From Brachionus plicatilis (taxonomy: Eukaryota; Rotifera; Eurotatoria; Ploima; Brachionidae): a DNA stretch of 64,000 bases. The translations under genes were made by a program, and so were the position numbers. This document shows positions 10,721 to 21,592 of the stretch, piece by piece. Under the pieces are notes generated by a model. That model ran no database searches. It saw only the letters and a list, made by a program, of their open reading frames with translations, and was not told the DNA's origin. Location of the stretch: contig QEOQ01000663.1 of assembly GCA_010279815.1 (NCBI GenBank), positions 1-64,000 on the forward strand, written 5' to 3'. The first letter of the stretch is position 1; every line of letters starts with the position of its first letter.

Positions 10721-13382
10721 CTAATTAACATAGGCTAAAATGATGAGCATATCATCTCGCTTAATACCAGCTAGAGAAAAAAAAAATTTTAAAAATTGTC
10801 TTTTTTATCAAATTGATGTTACCATTTTCTGCTTTTTGGACTAAAAGCTCACATGCTGAACTAAGTAATTCACTTGAAATAGAGCTTGAGCTAGAAATCA
10901 CTGTTTTTTTGGCTTCATCATTTAAATTGTCAAATGATGACTGCAAAAATGATGATTGAATATGATTGTCTATTATCAGTGCGATTTCGTCTTCGTACAA
11001 ATTGTCGAATAGACCATCGCTACTAAGGAGAATAAAATCTCCCGACTTTATTTCATGGGTTTGACATAGAGAATCATCAGATCTTTTTAAAAATAAATTA
11101 TTTAAAATTTAAATAGATAAATTATTTTATAAAAAGTTATTTTTTTTAATAATTAAGTATATATTTACAGTTTTAAATATAAAATTTTATAAATTTAAAG
11201 AAAGTATTTAAAAAGATAAAGATAAATTTTGGATCGTAAATTTTCAAATGAAATTTTGAGAAAAAAATTGAAAAATTCCAAAAATTAGAAAATTTAAAAA
11301 TAGAAATTATTTATTTTTTGGAGATCTTAAAAATTTTTATTTCTTTTATAATTTTGGGAAAGAAATTGAACCGTTTATAAAAATTAAATTTAAAATTTAA
11401 ATTTAAAAAAATCTATAATAGACATAATAATTAATATATAAAAGATTCATATTTTGACGAAAAATAAATCAAATAAATAAGCGTGTTGTTTACATTTAAA
11501 CTTTTTTTCAGTCTCACTTTTAGGTCACTTGGTACAATGTATCAGAGATTTAAACCATTTTAAAACTCTTTTCAATAAATATAATTGAAATAATCTTTTA
11601 AAAACTCTTTAAGTAAGACCTTGCTATACAGGTTAAACCCTGTTCGAGGGTTATTATTATTATAATTGTTATTATTAGTAGTAAAAAGGACACTTAAAGG
11701 TTAAAGAGTGCATTTAATTTGTTTAATAAATGTTTTTTCAAAATACCTTTTTTTAAATTTTTTTAAAAATTTATTCACTTTTAAGTGGATAAAAAGCACT
11801 TTTTTTAAATTTTGTCAAATAAATAGAAAAATATTTTTTATATTTTAAAAATATTTTATGAGCTATTTAAATTAGAATCTGACAGCAAAGAACAAAAAAG
11901 ATTTTTAAATTCTTACATACTAAAAACAAAAACGTAAAATTTGTTCAAACGAATTGTAAGCTCTGAAAAAACTTTGCAATTTTCTGTAAATGTACAACAT
12001 CAAAAAATATTTGATTTAAATTTCAGGGTTTTTGAAGAGCTTATAATTCCTTTGTACATTAAAAAATTTGTACGTTAAAAAATGTTTTACTGTTTACAGA
12101 ACCATTTTTGCATAATTAGAAATGAAATTATAACATTTTTACTTTTTGCACTAAAATTTTTATGTTAAAATTTCAGACTACCTATTTCCTTTTAAAATAT
12201 CCAAAGTATTTTTCATCCATAGTATTATTTGAAAAGCCAAACTTTTGATATATTAAAAATTGATTTAACTTACGTATCACGGTATAAATCGTGATCGAGA
12301 AGCTCTGGCGGAGTGCAACCCAACTGATATGGAGCATTAAATCGGTGGGTTTGAGTGGCTGATTTGTAAATAACATTCTTGTCTCGAATGATCATGTATC
12401 CACTGTCTCCAATATTGCATGTGCTCAACAAGGCAGTTTTTGGACTATTGAATCCATCAAAATAGTTTGGCAAAAAGTTGGACATTTCATTCTCAGCAAT
12501 GTCTTCTAGATCATTCACAAACTTGAGCGCCATCAGACACACTGTCGAACTTCCGTAAACATTTTTTTCAATGGTTTTTTGGTGAGAATCAGCTAGTGTT
12601 TTGTACAAAAATTTGCAGTCGTTGTTCATAAAAGAATACTTTTTAAATGATTCATTCGCATTTTGATCATACATAAAATCATTGTTCATTTCTAACTCAT
12701 TATCAGTATTAAAATTATCAAATATGTACTCTGTGTTGTCCAAACTCTGCTCTTGCCATTCGTCTGACTCATTCTCTTCGACTTCATCATTCAATTGCTG
12801 GTCGAAAAATAAAAAATTGTTATTCTTCAAGAATTCATCACTGATTGCCTCTTGGTCAAAATGTGCATTTGTGTCATTTTTAGCCAAGTAGTTAGCGCAG
12901 TTTTCCAGTAAAGCAATTGGAAACAATTTGGCGTCATAACCACGCAGTCTATTTGCCGAAACACCATCAGCCAGTCCAAAAAAGTACATATTCTCTTCAG
13001 TATCCGCACGGATTGTTTGCTTGCTCAAAATGAATCCGCAATCGTCACCATGGTTTATCGAATCGATGGTCGATAGGCCACCGTTTGATTGTACAGTTTT
13101 GACCGAGCTAGATGTATCGCTCGGGTTTTGGGTCTTGGCTTTGCCAAAGTATCCATAAGTAATGGTTGGAATTGAGTATGAGCGATGTGGAATTAAATTT
13201 AAAAAGCTGTCATTGCTTGATAGATACCCGCTTTCTAGGCCAGATGACGATGCTGAGTCGCTATTGCAGCTAGTGTTGCTGTTTGTGCGGTTAATGAACT
13301 TGAGTTTTATTTCTTCACTTTTGTTTAGTGCGCTCAATTTGAGCAGATTTTCGAACAAATCGTTTAGATGGCAGCTTTGCAT
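10721..13382 (-). CDS. PPTC7: PPTC7-like PP2C-type protein phosphatase
   Basis: PP2C Ser/Thr phosphatase of the PTC7/PPTC7 group, which in animals and yeast acts on mitochondrial proteins. Exons 13382-12274, 11082-10823 and 10770-10721 join to 472 residues. The metal-dependent phosphatase motifs appear in order: HGDDCGF, FGLADGVSANRLRGYDA, YGSSTVCLMAL, CNIGDSGYMIIRDKNVIYKS, TQTHRFNAPYQLGCTPPE, SSDGLFDNLYEDEI and the C-terminal KRDDMLIILAYV. Human PPTC7 is about 304 residues. The excess here is a Ser/Asn-rich N-terminal extension (1-100) and an acidic insertion of roughly 80 residues between the LLENCANYL and YGSST blocks. Intron 1 is 1191 bases; intron 2 (10822-10771) is 52 bases, and reading through it would give a false C-terminus. 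A mitochondrial presequence is not obvious. The start is the first ATG of the long open exon. Confidence 0.9.
11083..12273 (-). other. Long intron 1 of the PPTC7-like gene
   Basis: GTAAGT donor at 12273 and an AAAAAG acceptor at 11083. The intron is about 1.2 kb, against 52 bases for intron 2. It is AT-rich with a short (TTA)n run near 11655 and no coding frame. The join restores the phase: AC before the intron plus A after it. Confidence 0.8.
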
Positions 13383-13609
13383 TGTTAACTGTTAAATAGT
13401 GCTGGTCAAGATGTAATTATTTAGGACTAATTGTCCTGGGTTCATTGGCTCCGATAAACACTTAGCACATTTAATAATCAGAAGCAAAAAAAATTAAAAT
13501 AACAAAAAAAAATTTGAGATATTTTATCAGTTTGAATTAATCATCTAGAGAGAGCGAAAAATTTTACACAAACTTTTTTTATTTTAAATTTTTAAAATTT
13601 ATTTTCTCT

Positions 13610-14320
13610 AAATTCTTAATTTGAGAACTTTTGAAAAATTGAGTTTGGAAAAATCAGCAGAAAAGTTTTCTAAAAAACATAGTTCATTTGTCAAGCAATT
13701 CATTAAAACTTAATAGGTATGAAAAATTTTAATTAATTTTTTAAAAAAAATAAGCTCATTCTATGCGCGAGTTAAAGTGAATTTTTAAATTTTATGTTTT
13801 GTTACCTAATTGAATAACGAAAAATTTTGAAATTACAGATCGGATCAAGTCGAAAAATTGTTGCCAAAGAAGTAAATAGATTGCTTTTAAAATTGTTATA
13901 GAATTTTTTTTGTTTTCTTAAGATCTTTGCTTATGAATTTTTAAAATTACCTTATCGTTTTGATTTTATAGTCTACTAAACTTAACGAAACTTTAAATTT
14001 ATTTTTTGATTTATTTCAAAATGGCAATTAAACAAACCAGAAATTTCCCTTATTTATCCTAATCATCCATTACTTTATCTAGCTATTGATTTTAATGAAT
14101 AAATTGCCAAAAATAAGAAAATCTTAGACTTGAATTTGATATTAAAAAATAAATTGAAATTGAATGTTTGAATAATTTATCTTGTTTTATTTTAAAATTG
14201 AAAATTTTAAATACCATGAGGAATCTTCCCGAGACAACACCTCAAAAGATTTGTTGTACATTTTATGATAAAACAAAAAAACATGCGAAATCTTTATTTA
14301 TCTGTTCAATGTTACATAAG
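13610..14320 (+). pseudogene. Possible decayed gene fragments, identity unknown
   Basis: Translating the plus strand gives a chain of short, hydrophilic, protein-like pieces separated by stops or frame changes: one with FEKLSLEKSAEKFSKKH (13635 on), SDQVEKLLPKK (about 13840), FAYEFLKLPYRFDFI (about 13925), KPEISLIYPNHPLLYLAIDF (about 14035) and MRNLPETTPQKICC (14217 on). Some pieces are bounded by plausible splice sites, so a spliced gene with tiny introns is an alternative. Short open pieces of this size also occur by chance in long sequence, so this is weak. No family was recognised. Confidence 0.25.
14205..14280 (+). repeat. Short dispersed direct repeat, copy 1
   Basis: The stretch around CCCGAGACAACACCTCAAAA followed by GATTTGTTGTACATTTTAT has a similar counterpart at 15905-15980 (TTCCGAGACTACACCTAAAA then GATTTGATATACATTTTAT). 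In this copy the frame from the ATG at 14217 stays open for 38 codons; in the other it hits a stop after 12. This suggests two diverged copies of one unit, possibly transposon-derived. Confidence 0.45.
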
Positions 14321-15904
14321 AAAATTGCTTAAAATTTATTTATCTAAAAACATATATAACTTTGAAATAAGATAAGATAATTTTTCATTATTTATTCAAT
14401 ATCAATAATTAAAAACATAAAGGAGCTTTCACTTGAAGATTTTTTTCAAAAAAACTGAATCAAGATAGAAATGAAATTGATCGCTCAACTCAAGCGTCTA
14501 AATTTTTGACTTAATCTTAAAATTGACATTTTTTTTAATTAATATAAAACGCAATTATTTAAGAAAAAATTATCCCAAAAAACGGCGATTAAAAGATTTT
14601 TAAAAATTAAATATGAGCTTTATTTTTTGATATTTATGCCTCGATTTCATATTTCCAGATTAAAAATAAATAAAGGTTTCAAATGAATTTCTTAATGTCA
14701 TCCCCAAGAAAATATTTTCAATTAAGCTTCCTTCTAAATTTTCAAAATGCTACAAAAATTTTATATAAAATTAAGAAAAGATGTCTTTTAAAAAGATTTT
14801 TTGCCTGTCTTGATTCAAAAAGCTACTTGAAAAATAATTATTTACATACATTTAAATATTAATTTAAATAATTTATTCATTATGCTTAATGAACAGCAGA
14901 CTTTTTAAATTTAGACCAAATTTGATTTTTTATGATCTGTCTAGATAAAAACAAAAACGATTTTATATAAAAAAAAAAGCTTAACTAAGACCAAGATAAA
15001 GAGTGGTTCGTTTAGATGTTTAAATTTAAAGGTTTGAAAAATTAGGCAACAAAAAATTTGAGTCCAATTAATCGAGAGGCGAAATGGGTCAAAATTAATG
15101 GCGTCATTAGAACGGATTTAAATGAATTCGTATCAATTAGAAAACAGAAGCTGGAAAAAAGTGACCCTATTTTAGAATAAAGAAAAATAACAAAATAAAT
15201 TTATATTAATCTATGATATGGAGTAAGGCCAACAAAAAAAATAGATAAATTATTCAAATGCTTTATTTGGACCAAGTAAATGATACAAACAATGAAAAAT
15301 ATGAAATTTGTTCTTCATATAGAGCTTATAGTTCATTTATGTTGAGTAGAAAATAAAATAATTTATTAGCAATGTAATTATCGAAAAATCTTATTTTTAC
15401 TTTTCCTTTAAAAGAAAACTATTTGGCATATATTAATAAATTATTAAAATTAAATAAGAATATTTTATAAAATGGAAAAATTGATTCAAAAAAGCTTTTG
15501 AAAATTCAGATTAGCCCATAAATGTAAAATTTTTTAAGTGATTATCTCTTCAAAATATCATCTTACTTAGCCTCTTAATCTTAACTTCAACTTTACCTGA
15601 ATTTATTTAGTTAACCGTGGCCAATTTTCTGTCCTTTAAATAAATATTTTATTTTTATGTCATAGCACTCAGTGGTAGATATTTTTTGATATTTTTATAC
15701 TTTTATCAGCAACTTCTTACATAAGATAAAAGTTCGATCGATTTCTTAGTAGCTAATTGAAAACAAATCTTGGTCAATTTTTCTGATTATACAACATTCT
15801 AAAAAAAATATATTACCATAAAAAAGCTTAAACAGAAAAAATAAAAATTTGGCAATAAAAAACAAAATTGAATAATAAATTTTATTTTATTTTTATTAAA
15901 ATTG

Positions 15905-15980
15905 GGAAAAAAACATGAAGCTGTTTTCCGAGACTACACCTAAAAAGATTTGATATACATTTTATTTCAAAAATTAAAAT
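15905..15980 (+). repeat. Short dispersed direct repeat, copy 2
   Basis: Counterpart of the segment at 14205-14280, in the same orientation 1.7 kb away. It shares the ATG region, the CGAGAC and ACACCT blocks and the ACATTTTAT block, with a TGA stop where the first copy continues. Confidence 0.45.
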
Positions 15981-16420
15981 TACGAGAATACTTTATTGAA
16001 GTCCCATTTTTGATTAAACGCATATTTCAAGCATTTTTCTAATGTGGATTTCTCCAATTTTCTGAATGATTTAATTTTTGTAAAGGTTTAATCCACTAAT
16101 TTAAAAATTACAAATTTTTTGATATATTAGATTTCACATCAGGCTTCATATCAGAAAATTCATATAATATATATACTCAAAAAATGTATACAAATTTTTT
16201 GATTGGGTTGTCTAATGCAATAAATTTGCTATAAAATAGAATTTTCTTGTAATTTTAGCATAAAAGTCTTCACAATTCTTCTTCAATTTAAAGCCCGAAC
16301 TTGGACTTTAAAAAAAAAAAAATTTAAGTTTTTGCTCGGACTTTTGAAAAAAAAAAGTCCGGATTTGGACTTGACTTAAGGCTTGTGACTTTTGAACAAC
16401 TCTGCTTATAATAATTATGC

Positions 16421-18374
16421 AAATCAAATAGCTAAGGTTAGCAAGATAAGTTAGACCAAATCCAGATGCATAAAAGAATTACCGCAAATTACCAAAATTT
16501 TATCAAGCGAAAAGAATTATAAAGCAAATTACCAAAATTTTTTATTTGTATAAAAGACACTATTTTTTGGTGTAAGATAATGCGAAAAAGGGATTTGAAA
16601 AAAAAATCTAAGATGTCTGATAAATTTTACAGACTGAATAAAGGATAAACAAATTTACTAAAATTCAAAATTTTAATATAAATTTTGAATTTGATTTTAA
16701 ATTTATTTTTATAATAAATTTTAAAATTATAAAAAAGCTATGAAATAAATAAGCTGATTTTCGCATTTTTCTATAGAAATGATTTGTTGATAGTATTATC
16801 GAATGTATTAGGAAACTTTCCATTTACTTCAAGTTCCTGAAGATTCTTTAAAATAAAAAATGAATGCTTCATAAATTATAAATTTTATAAAATTAACAAT
16901 ATTTCCTAGTTAAATTTAATGAAAAAAGGCTTAAACTTTTAAACTCTTAAAGCTTTAAAAATGGGATTTTTTCTTTTGATTAGTTTAAAAGTAGGAGAAA
17001 TTATAAATATAAATATAAAAAATTTTATTAAAAATAATAGTTTTAAATAGTTTATGTTTGAAACAAAATGTATATAGTTTAGTAAACGATATTCTATTAT
17101 TCTATGAATTATTATAGGGATAAAAACAATAATTCTCTAGCATTAAAATTCTTCAAAGATTTTCTAGAATATTTAATAAAACGACCAAACGTTCTCAAGT
17201 ATAAGTTAAATATCACGGTGTTTTTACTTAAACTTGCAATAAAGAAACAAAAAAATTATAAAAATTTGAATGATATAGAGAAAACTTTGTTTGAAAAATT
17301 AATTAAATCAAAAAAAATCGTCGGCTATAGAGGAAATTTTAGTCAATAAAACTTCAGAAAATTGGAAAATAAATTTTAATAACTAAAATTTATGAGTTCT
17401 TCTCATAAACAAAAGAAAGTTCACTGAGATATAATTTCGATCAAATAATAATAAAACAAAGCTTCCTTTTATCCTTAAAATCATAGTATAAAAGGATAAA
17501 AAATAATAATTAGCATAAAATATTTATTACTTAATTTAATTTAAAATAAATCATCTATTTAAATAATTTTATCACATTGTTCAAAAAATATTTTTAGACG
17601 AAATATACAGATTAAGCTTAGAACCAAAAGAAAAAAAAATTTATATTAAAGATTTTCAAAGTGACCAAAATATAAGCTTTTTGATAAATACTTGTAAATT
17701 AAATTTTGAAATAGAAGAATAAAATGAAATAAAAGAATAGGAACATTTTACTTTTCTACTAATCATCAGCTGATTGAAGACACTTTTTTAAATAAAAAAA
17801 GGTTATCTATTAGAATTTTTATCAATTTGGCAAAAATTTATTTACCAATGATGTGGAGTTTAAAGCGTCGTTAGACTTGGAAGATAGTAATTTAAAAATA
17901 AGAAAATTTAAATACACTTCAAACGTTTAAATAAATAATTCAATTTTATCAACGGAAAAATTTGATAAATTTCAATCAAAAACATTAAGACTTAATTAAA
18001 GAAATAATTCAACAAATTGAAAAAAGCTTTATCTCTATTATATCAAAGCAGTAATCCTTATAATTTTATCTTGTTTTGAAAATTACTAAAGAAAATATTT
18101 TAAGGTCATAAAACAAAAAGATAAAATAAGAAAATTCAATTTGGCTTTGAACAACCATTAAGATTTTAAAAACTCTTTTTGTGTTCAAATTGTTGATTTA
18201 GATCTTAACTTGGTCCAGTTTGTTAAGACTAGAGAAAAAATTAAAAAATTGAATTTTTTTAATTAGACCAAACAAACTAATTTTTATTTTAAATGCATTA
18301 AAATTTAAAACAAATCCTTCTTTAACCGACTAAAAATTTAATCAGTATTAAAAAATTTTTGAGAAATTAATATA
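16421..18374. other. AT-rich intergenic region with a decayed open frame
   Basis: Apart from the coding-like fragments at 17104-18320 nothing is recognisable. The phrase ATTACCAAAATTTT recurs near 16485 and 16526. The region ends at the target duplication of the hAT element. Confidence 0.4.
17104..18320 (+). pseudogene. Possible decayed coding region, identity unknown
   Basis: An 81-codon frame at 17104-17349 encodes a Lys/Asn/Leu-rich protein-like segment (for example ALKFFKDFLEYLIKRPNV). Further protein-like pieces follow in changing frames: EIYRLSLEPKEKKIYIKDF from about 17600, FTNDVEFKASLDLEDSN from about 17845 and CVQIVDLDLNLVQFVKTREK from about 18180. Stops lie between them and no consistent splice sites join them. 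This pattern fits a pseudogene or a dead transposon gene next to the hAT element. The amino-acid bias could also simply reflect AT-rich DNA. Confidence 0.3.
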
Positions 18375-18382
18375 GTAAACAC
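18375..18382. repeat. Left target-site duplication of the hAT element
   Basis: GTAAACAC directly before the left terminus TAGTGTTG. The identical 8 bases follow the right terminus at 19529-19536. Confidence 0.9.
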
Positions 18383-18436
18383 TAGTGTTGTAAATAAATA
18401 ACATTTGAATTTACTTTTAAATAATTAAATTAATTT

Positions 18437-18612
18437 TTAAATTTGAGTTTGAATTTAAACAATTTTTTTATTTGAGTTCAAATTTAAACAAATTTTTTAT
18501 TTGAGTTTAAGTTTAAACAAATTTTTTATTTGAGTTTAAGTTTAAAACAAATCTTTCATTTGAGTTCAAATTTAAACAAATTTTTTATTTGACTTTAAGT
18601 TTAAAACAAAAT
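18437..18612. repeat. Left subterminal 29-bp tandem array of the hAT element
   Basis: About six imperfect units of the form ATTTGAGTTCAAATTTAAAC plus AAATTTTTT, 29-30 bases apart. The right end carries a related array in inverse orientation. Confidence 0.75.
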
Positions 18613-19269
18613 TATAAGTTAAGTTTTAATTTAAACCCAGAATAATAATTAAATTTAAATTCAAATTTGAATCATAATTCAATTCAATTTAGAATTTAAA
18701 AAAGTCAAATTATTAAGCTTATATTTGAAAATCAAAACGAAAATTTAAATTTATTTTGGTGGTTTATATAGTAATTGTATTAATTTTAAAACGTAATTAA
18801 CAAATAAATTCTAAAAATAAAGTTTTTTCCATTTTTTTTCTTTTTCCAACTATTATTTTTTTTGTTCAAGGTCTTTCTAAAACAATATGTAAATATTAAT
18901 TTTTTCTTATATATTAAAAACTAATTTATATTCTTTAAAATGAGTTAAACTCAAGATTTTTTACAAGCCTTTTACTACTCAATCGATTAACAAAAAGCAA
19001 TACATTAAAAGATCTCTTTCCACAATAATTCAATTAAAGTTAGAAAATTTTAGAAAATAAAATTGCTGATATTACACTGTTGAATATAGTAAAAGAAATT
19101 CCTCAAGTAATATGTTTTTTTATTTGAAAAAAGAGCATGCAATGGAATTGGGATATCAGCATAAAATTTTAGTAGGTTTTAGTTATATCCGAAAATTTAA
19201 AATAGTCAAATTGTTTAAGTGACTTTAATTAAAACATAATTTAAATAGAATTTAGAATTATTTAAGTTA

Positions 19270-19480
19270 ATCTTGGAATTTAAATATTTTTTGAGTTTAA
19301 ATTCTAATCCAAATTTTATTATAGTTTAAATTTGAATCCAAATTTTCTTTTAGTTTAAATTTGAGTCCAAATTTTCTTTTAGTTTAAATTTGAATCCAAA
19401 TTTTATTTTAGTTTAAATTTGAGTCCAAATTTTCTTTTAGTTTAAATTTGAATCCAAATTTTATATTAAATTTAAATCGA
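19270..19480. repeat. Right subterminal 29-bp tandem array of the hAT element
   Basis: At least five regular 29-base units of the form AAATTTGAGTCCAAATTTTC plus TTTTAGTTT, alternating GAGTCC and GAATCC. Their complement aligns with the left array at both unit ends (AAAC and TCAAATTT). Confidence 0.75.
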
Positions 19481-19528
19481 AATAAATCGAATAATTTGTT
19501 CAAATCGCCAATTTGATTTACAACACTA

Positions 19529-19536
19529 GTAAACAC
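19529..19536. repeat. Right target-site duplication of the hAT element
   Basis: GTAAACAC immediately after the right terminus, identical to 18375-18382. Confidence 0.9.
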
Positions 19537-21592
19537 CTCTGGGCTTAAAAGTTAATGCGTCATGAATTCAAGTGTGATAATTTAATTTCATAATTTATCA
19601 ACGCGTCTTATTAATATTTTTAAGGTATAATGAGTAAATTTTGAAAAACAATTTTGATCAATTTGCCATTGATATTATTCAACTTTGTTTAATTTATTTT
19701 AAATGGGACTGTGGTTTATTGCACAAAAAATTATAACTAATTTTTTTTACAGAGGAATCTCTGAGTAAAAATGATTGATTTTTAGTTTTTGAATTTTGTC
19801 GAATAATTTATCACATCATATATGATCATAGATTTGGTGATCAGTAAAATTAATCAAGTCAAAAAGATACCTTTCATATCATATGTGACCACATTAGATA
19901 CTTGTGATTTAAAAGTCGATAAAATTCAAAAACAAAAAATCAATCGTTTTTATATCAGAGTTTTCTCTGTAAAAAAATGGTTTTGTTCATTTTTGTCATA
20001 AATCACAATCCCATTTAAAATAAATTTAAAAAAAAAAAGTTAAATCAGATGGTAAAATAGTCAAACAAAAGCTTATTTTTTAAAATTTTAAAATTAGCTT
20101 TTACCCGTTAAACAATAATAATATTAATAAAACTAATATGATCCACGTTATTTTGCTCAAAAAATCACATTCATTTGATTTTTTAATTTAGTTTGAAAAA
20201 TTTTTATATGGACTTTCGTTCCGTTATCTCAATCTATATCTTAAAAAATAAAATAAAAATAATTTAATTCAACCAGCATCTTTGTATAAAAAATTCTCCC
20301 ATTTCCTTTAAAAAATTTTTAAAAACTATATGAAGTAAATATTTGAAATAGTAATTTCGATTAATATTAATTTTTTTGCATCCATTTTTCAAAATTAATT
20401 ATTTAAATCGGGTATAAAAAATATTCTTGATAAAAATTGTCATTTGAGAATTATTTTAAGTAATTAAATATAAAATCAGACAGTAATTTTAGAAAAATAA
20501 AGCCTAGAAATTCAAAAATTATGGAAAGGAAAATGAAAAAACATTTAATCTTTATTTTGACAATTAAATATATTAGAACCAAATCTTTCGTAAATTCACC
20601 TAGATTTTAAAAGGAACAAGAGAACCCATCTTATTGTAAACAATGTGGAAAATAATATATGTTTTACTTTATATTAAAAAATTTATAAAATTTTCATTTA
20701 GTATGCAATGTTTTTTTAGTTTCATTTATAAAAATCATCAAATGAATGTAAGCTAAAATTCCCAATTTTATGTAAAATTTTAAATTTTGCTATAATTATA
20801 AAAAGTTTAATTCTTTTCTAAAAATATGCAGTATTAGTATTAAAAAATTTAACAAAAAGGCTTAGTCAATTTTCCCGCATTTATTTTCTGAAAAAAAAAT
20901 GCTTTTTTTCCCGCAAAAAAAAATTTGTAGCAACTTGAATCAAATTTGATTAGCTTTATCTTGTGTAACTACATTTTTTCATTTTTTAAATTTTTTAAGA
21001 CAACAAACTGTAATTAAATTTAATTTAGACTCTGTTTTTTTTTATTTTTTCTACTTAATTTATTTTTTATTATTTTTTTTTTTCTATGAACTAAATCAAA
21101 TTTTACAAATAAAAGAGATGGTGGTCGATGATTGACATACCGAGCCCCTAATCGCCCAAGGGCGGCCGATAAAATCAAATAAATAAATAAATAAATAAAA
21201 CTGCATTTTTTCATTTTGTAACATTGAAAAATTTAATTCAAAATGCGTAAAATATTTTTTTACCGGAAATAACAAACTTTTTTGCAGAAAATAAATGGAA
21301 GAATATTCACAAAGTTAGTAGAATTTTAAAAAAGTACCAGATCAATTCTTTTCTTTATTAAAATATTTGGCGTATTTAAAGTCACTATTGATCCCCTTAA
21401 TATATTTTTTTACTCTTTTTAATTTAACAACAAGCTTGAATTCAATTATTTAAATGATTCAAAAAAAATGTTTTTTTAAAAATATTTATTGATAAATGAA
21501 ATGAATAAATTTGGATATCATCATATTCACAATTTATAGAAAAATTATTTCTAGACAATTTAAATTTTGAATTAAAATATTTATTTACACAT
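19537..21592. other. Intergenic AT-rich region, 3' flank of the second CEP95-like gene
   Basis: No gene was found. The only distinct feature is the GC-rich retroelement tail at 21115-21200. The sequence just below 21593 is the 3' flank of the CEP95-like gene. Confidence 0.5.
21115..21200 (+). mobile_element. 3' tail of a LINE/SINE-type retroelement
   Basis: A GC-rich patch (GTCGATGATTGACATACCGA, then CCCCTAATCGCCCAAGGGCG and GCCGATAAAATC) runs straight into an (AAAT)n tail, CAAATAAATAAATAAATAAA. A short unique GC-rich end followed by a simple-repeat tail is typical of the 3' end of non-LTR retrotransposons or SINEs. No 5' part or reverse transcriptase was found, so it is a 5'-truncated insertion or a short element. 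Confidence 0.5.

Larger units (their letters stand above)
13383..16420. other. Repeat-rich intergenic region with decayed coding-like fragments
   Basis: No intact gene was supported. The first 150 bases are probably 5' flank of the PPTC7-like gene. From 13600 to 14320 on the plus strand, several short frames of protein-like composition follow each other in different phases, interrupted by stops. A short direct repeat pair lies at 14205-14280 and 15905-15980. A 45-codon open segment preceded by an AG acceptor lies at 15046-15180. The end near 16410 (ACAACTCTG) resembles a hAT terminus, but no matching left end was found. Confidence 0.4.
18383..19528. mobile_element. Complete non-autonomous hAT-type transposon
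   Basis: A 1146-bp element bounded by 13-base terminal inverted repeats, TAGTGTTGTAAAT on the left and its exact complement ATTTACAACACTA on the right, inside a perfect 8-bp target duplication GTAAACAC. An 8-bp duplication and termini of this form are hallmarks of the hAT superfamily. Just inside each end lies an array of about five to six 29-bp units (left about 18437-18612, right about 19270-19480). Their cores run in opposite orientation: AAAC, nine variable bases, ATTTG, then CAAATTT. Subterminal repeats of this sort usually bind the transposase. There is no transposase frame inside, so it must have moved in trans. The intact duplication suggests fairly recent insertion. Confidence 0.85.

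Noticed and set aside
10771..10822. C-terminal extension of the PPTC7-like protein (IFKIFFF and following)
   Set aside because: It is read-through of a 52-base intron. Splicing restores the conserved KRDDMLIIL end of PP2C phosphatases.
16260..16412. Segment with repeated GTCCGGAC-like words ending ACAACTCTG
   Set aside because: Resembles a hAT end (CAGAGTTGT on the other strand), but no matching left terminus or 8-bp duplication was found, so it is not called as an element.
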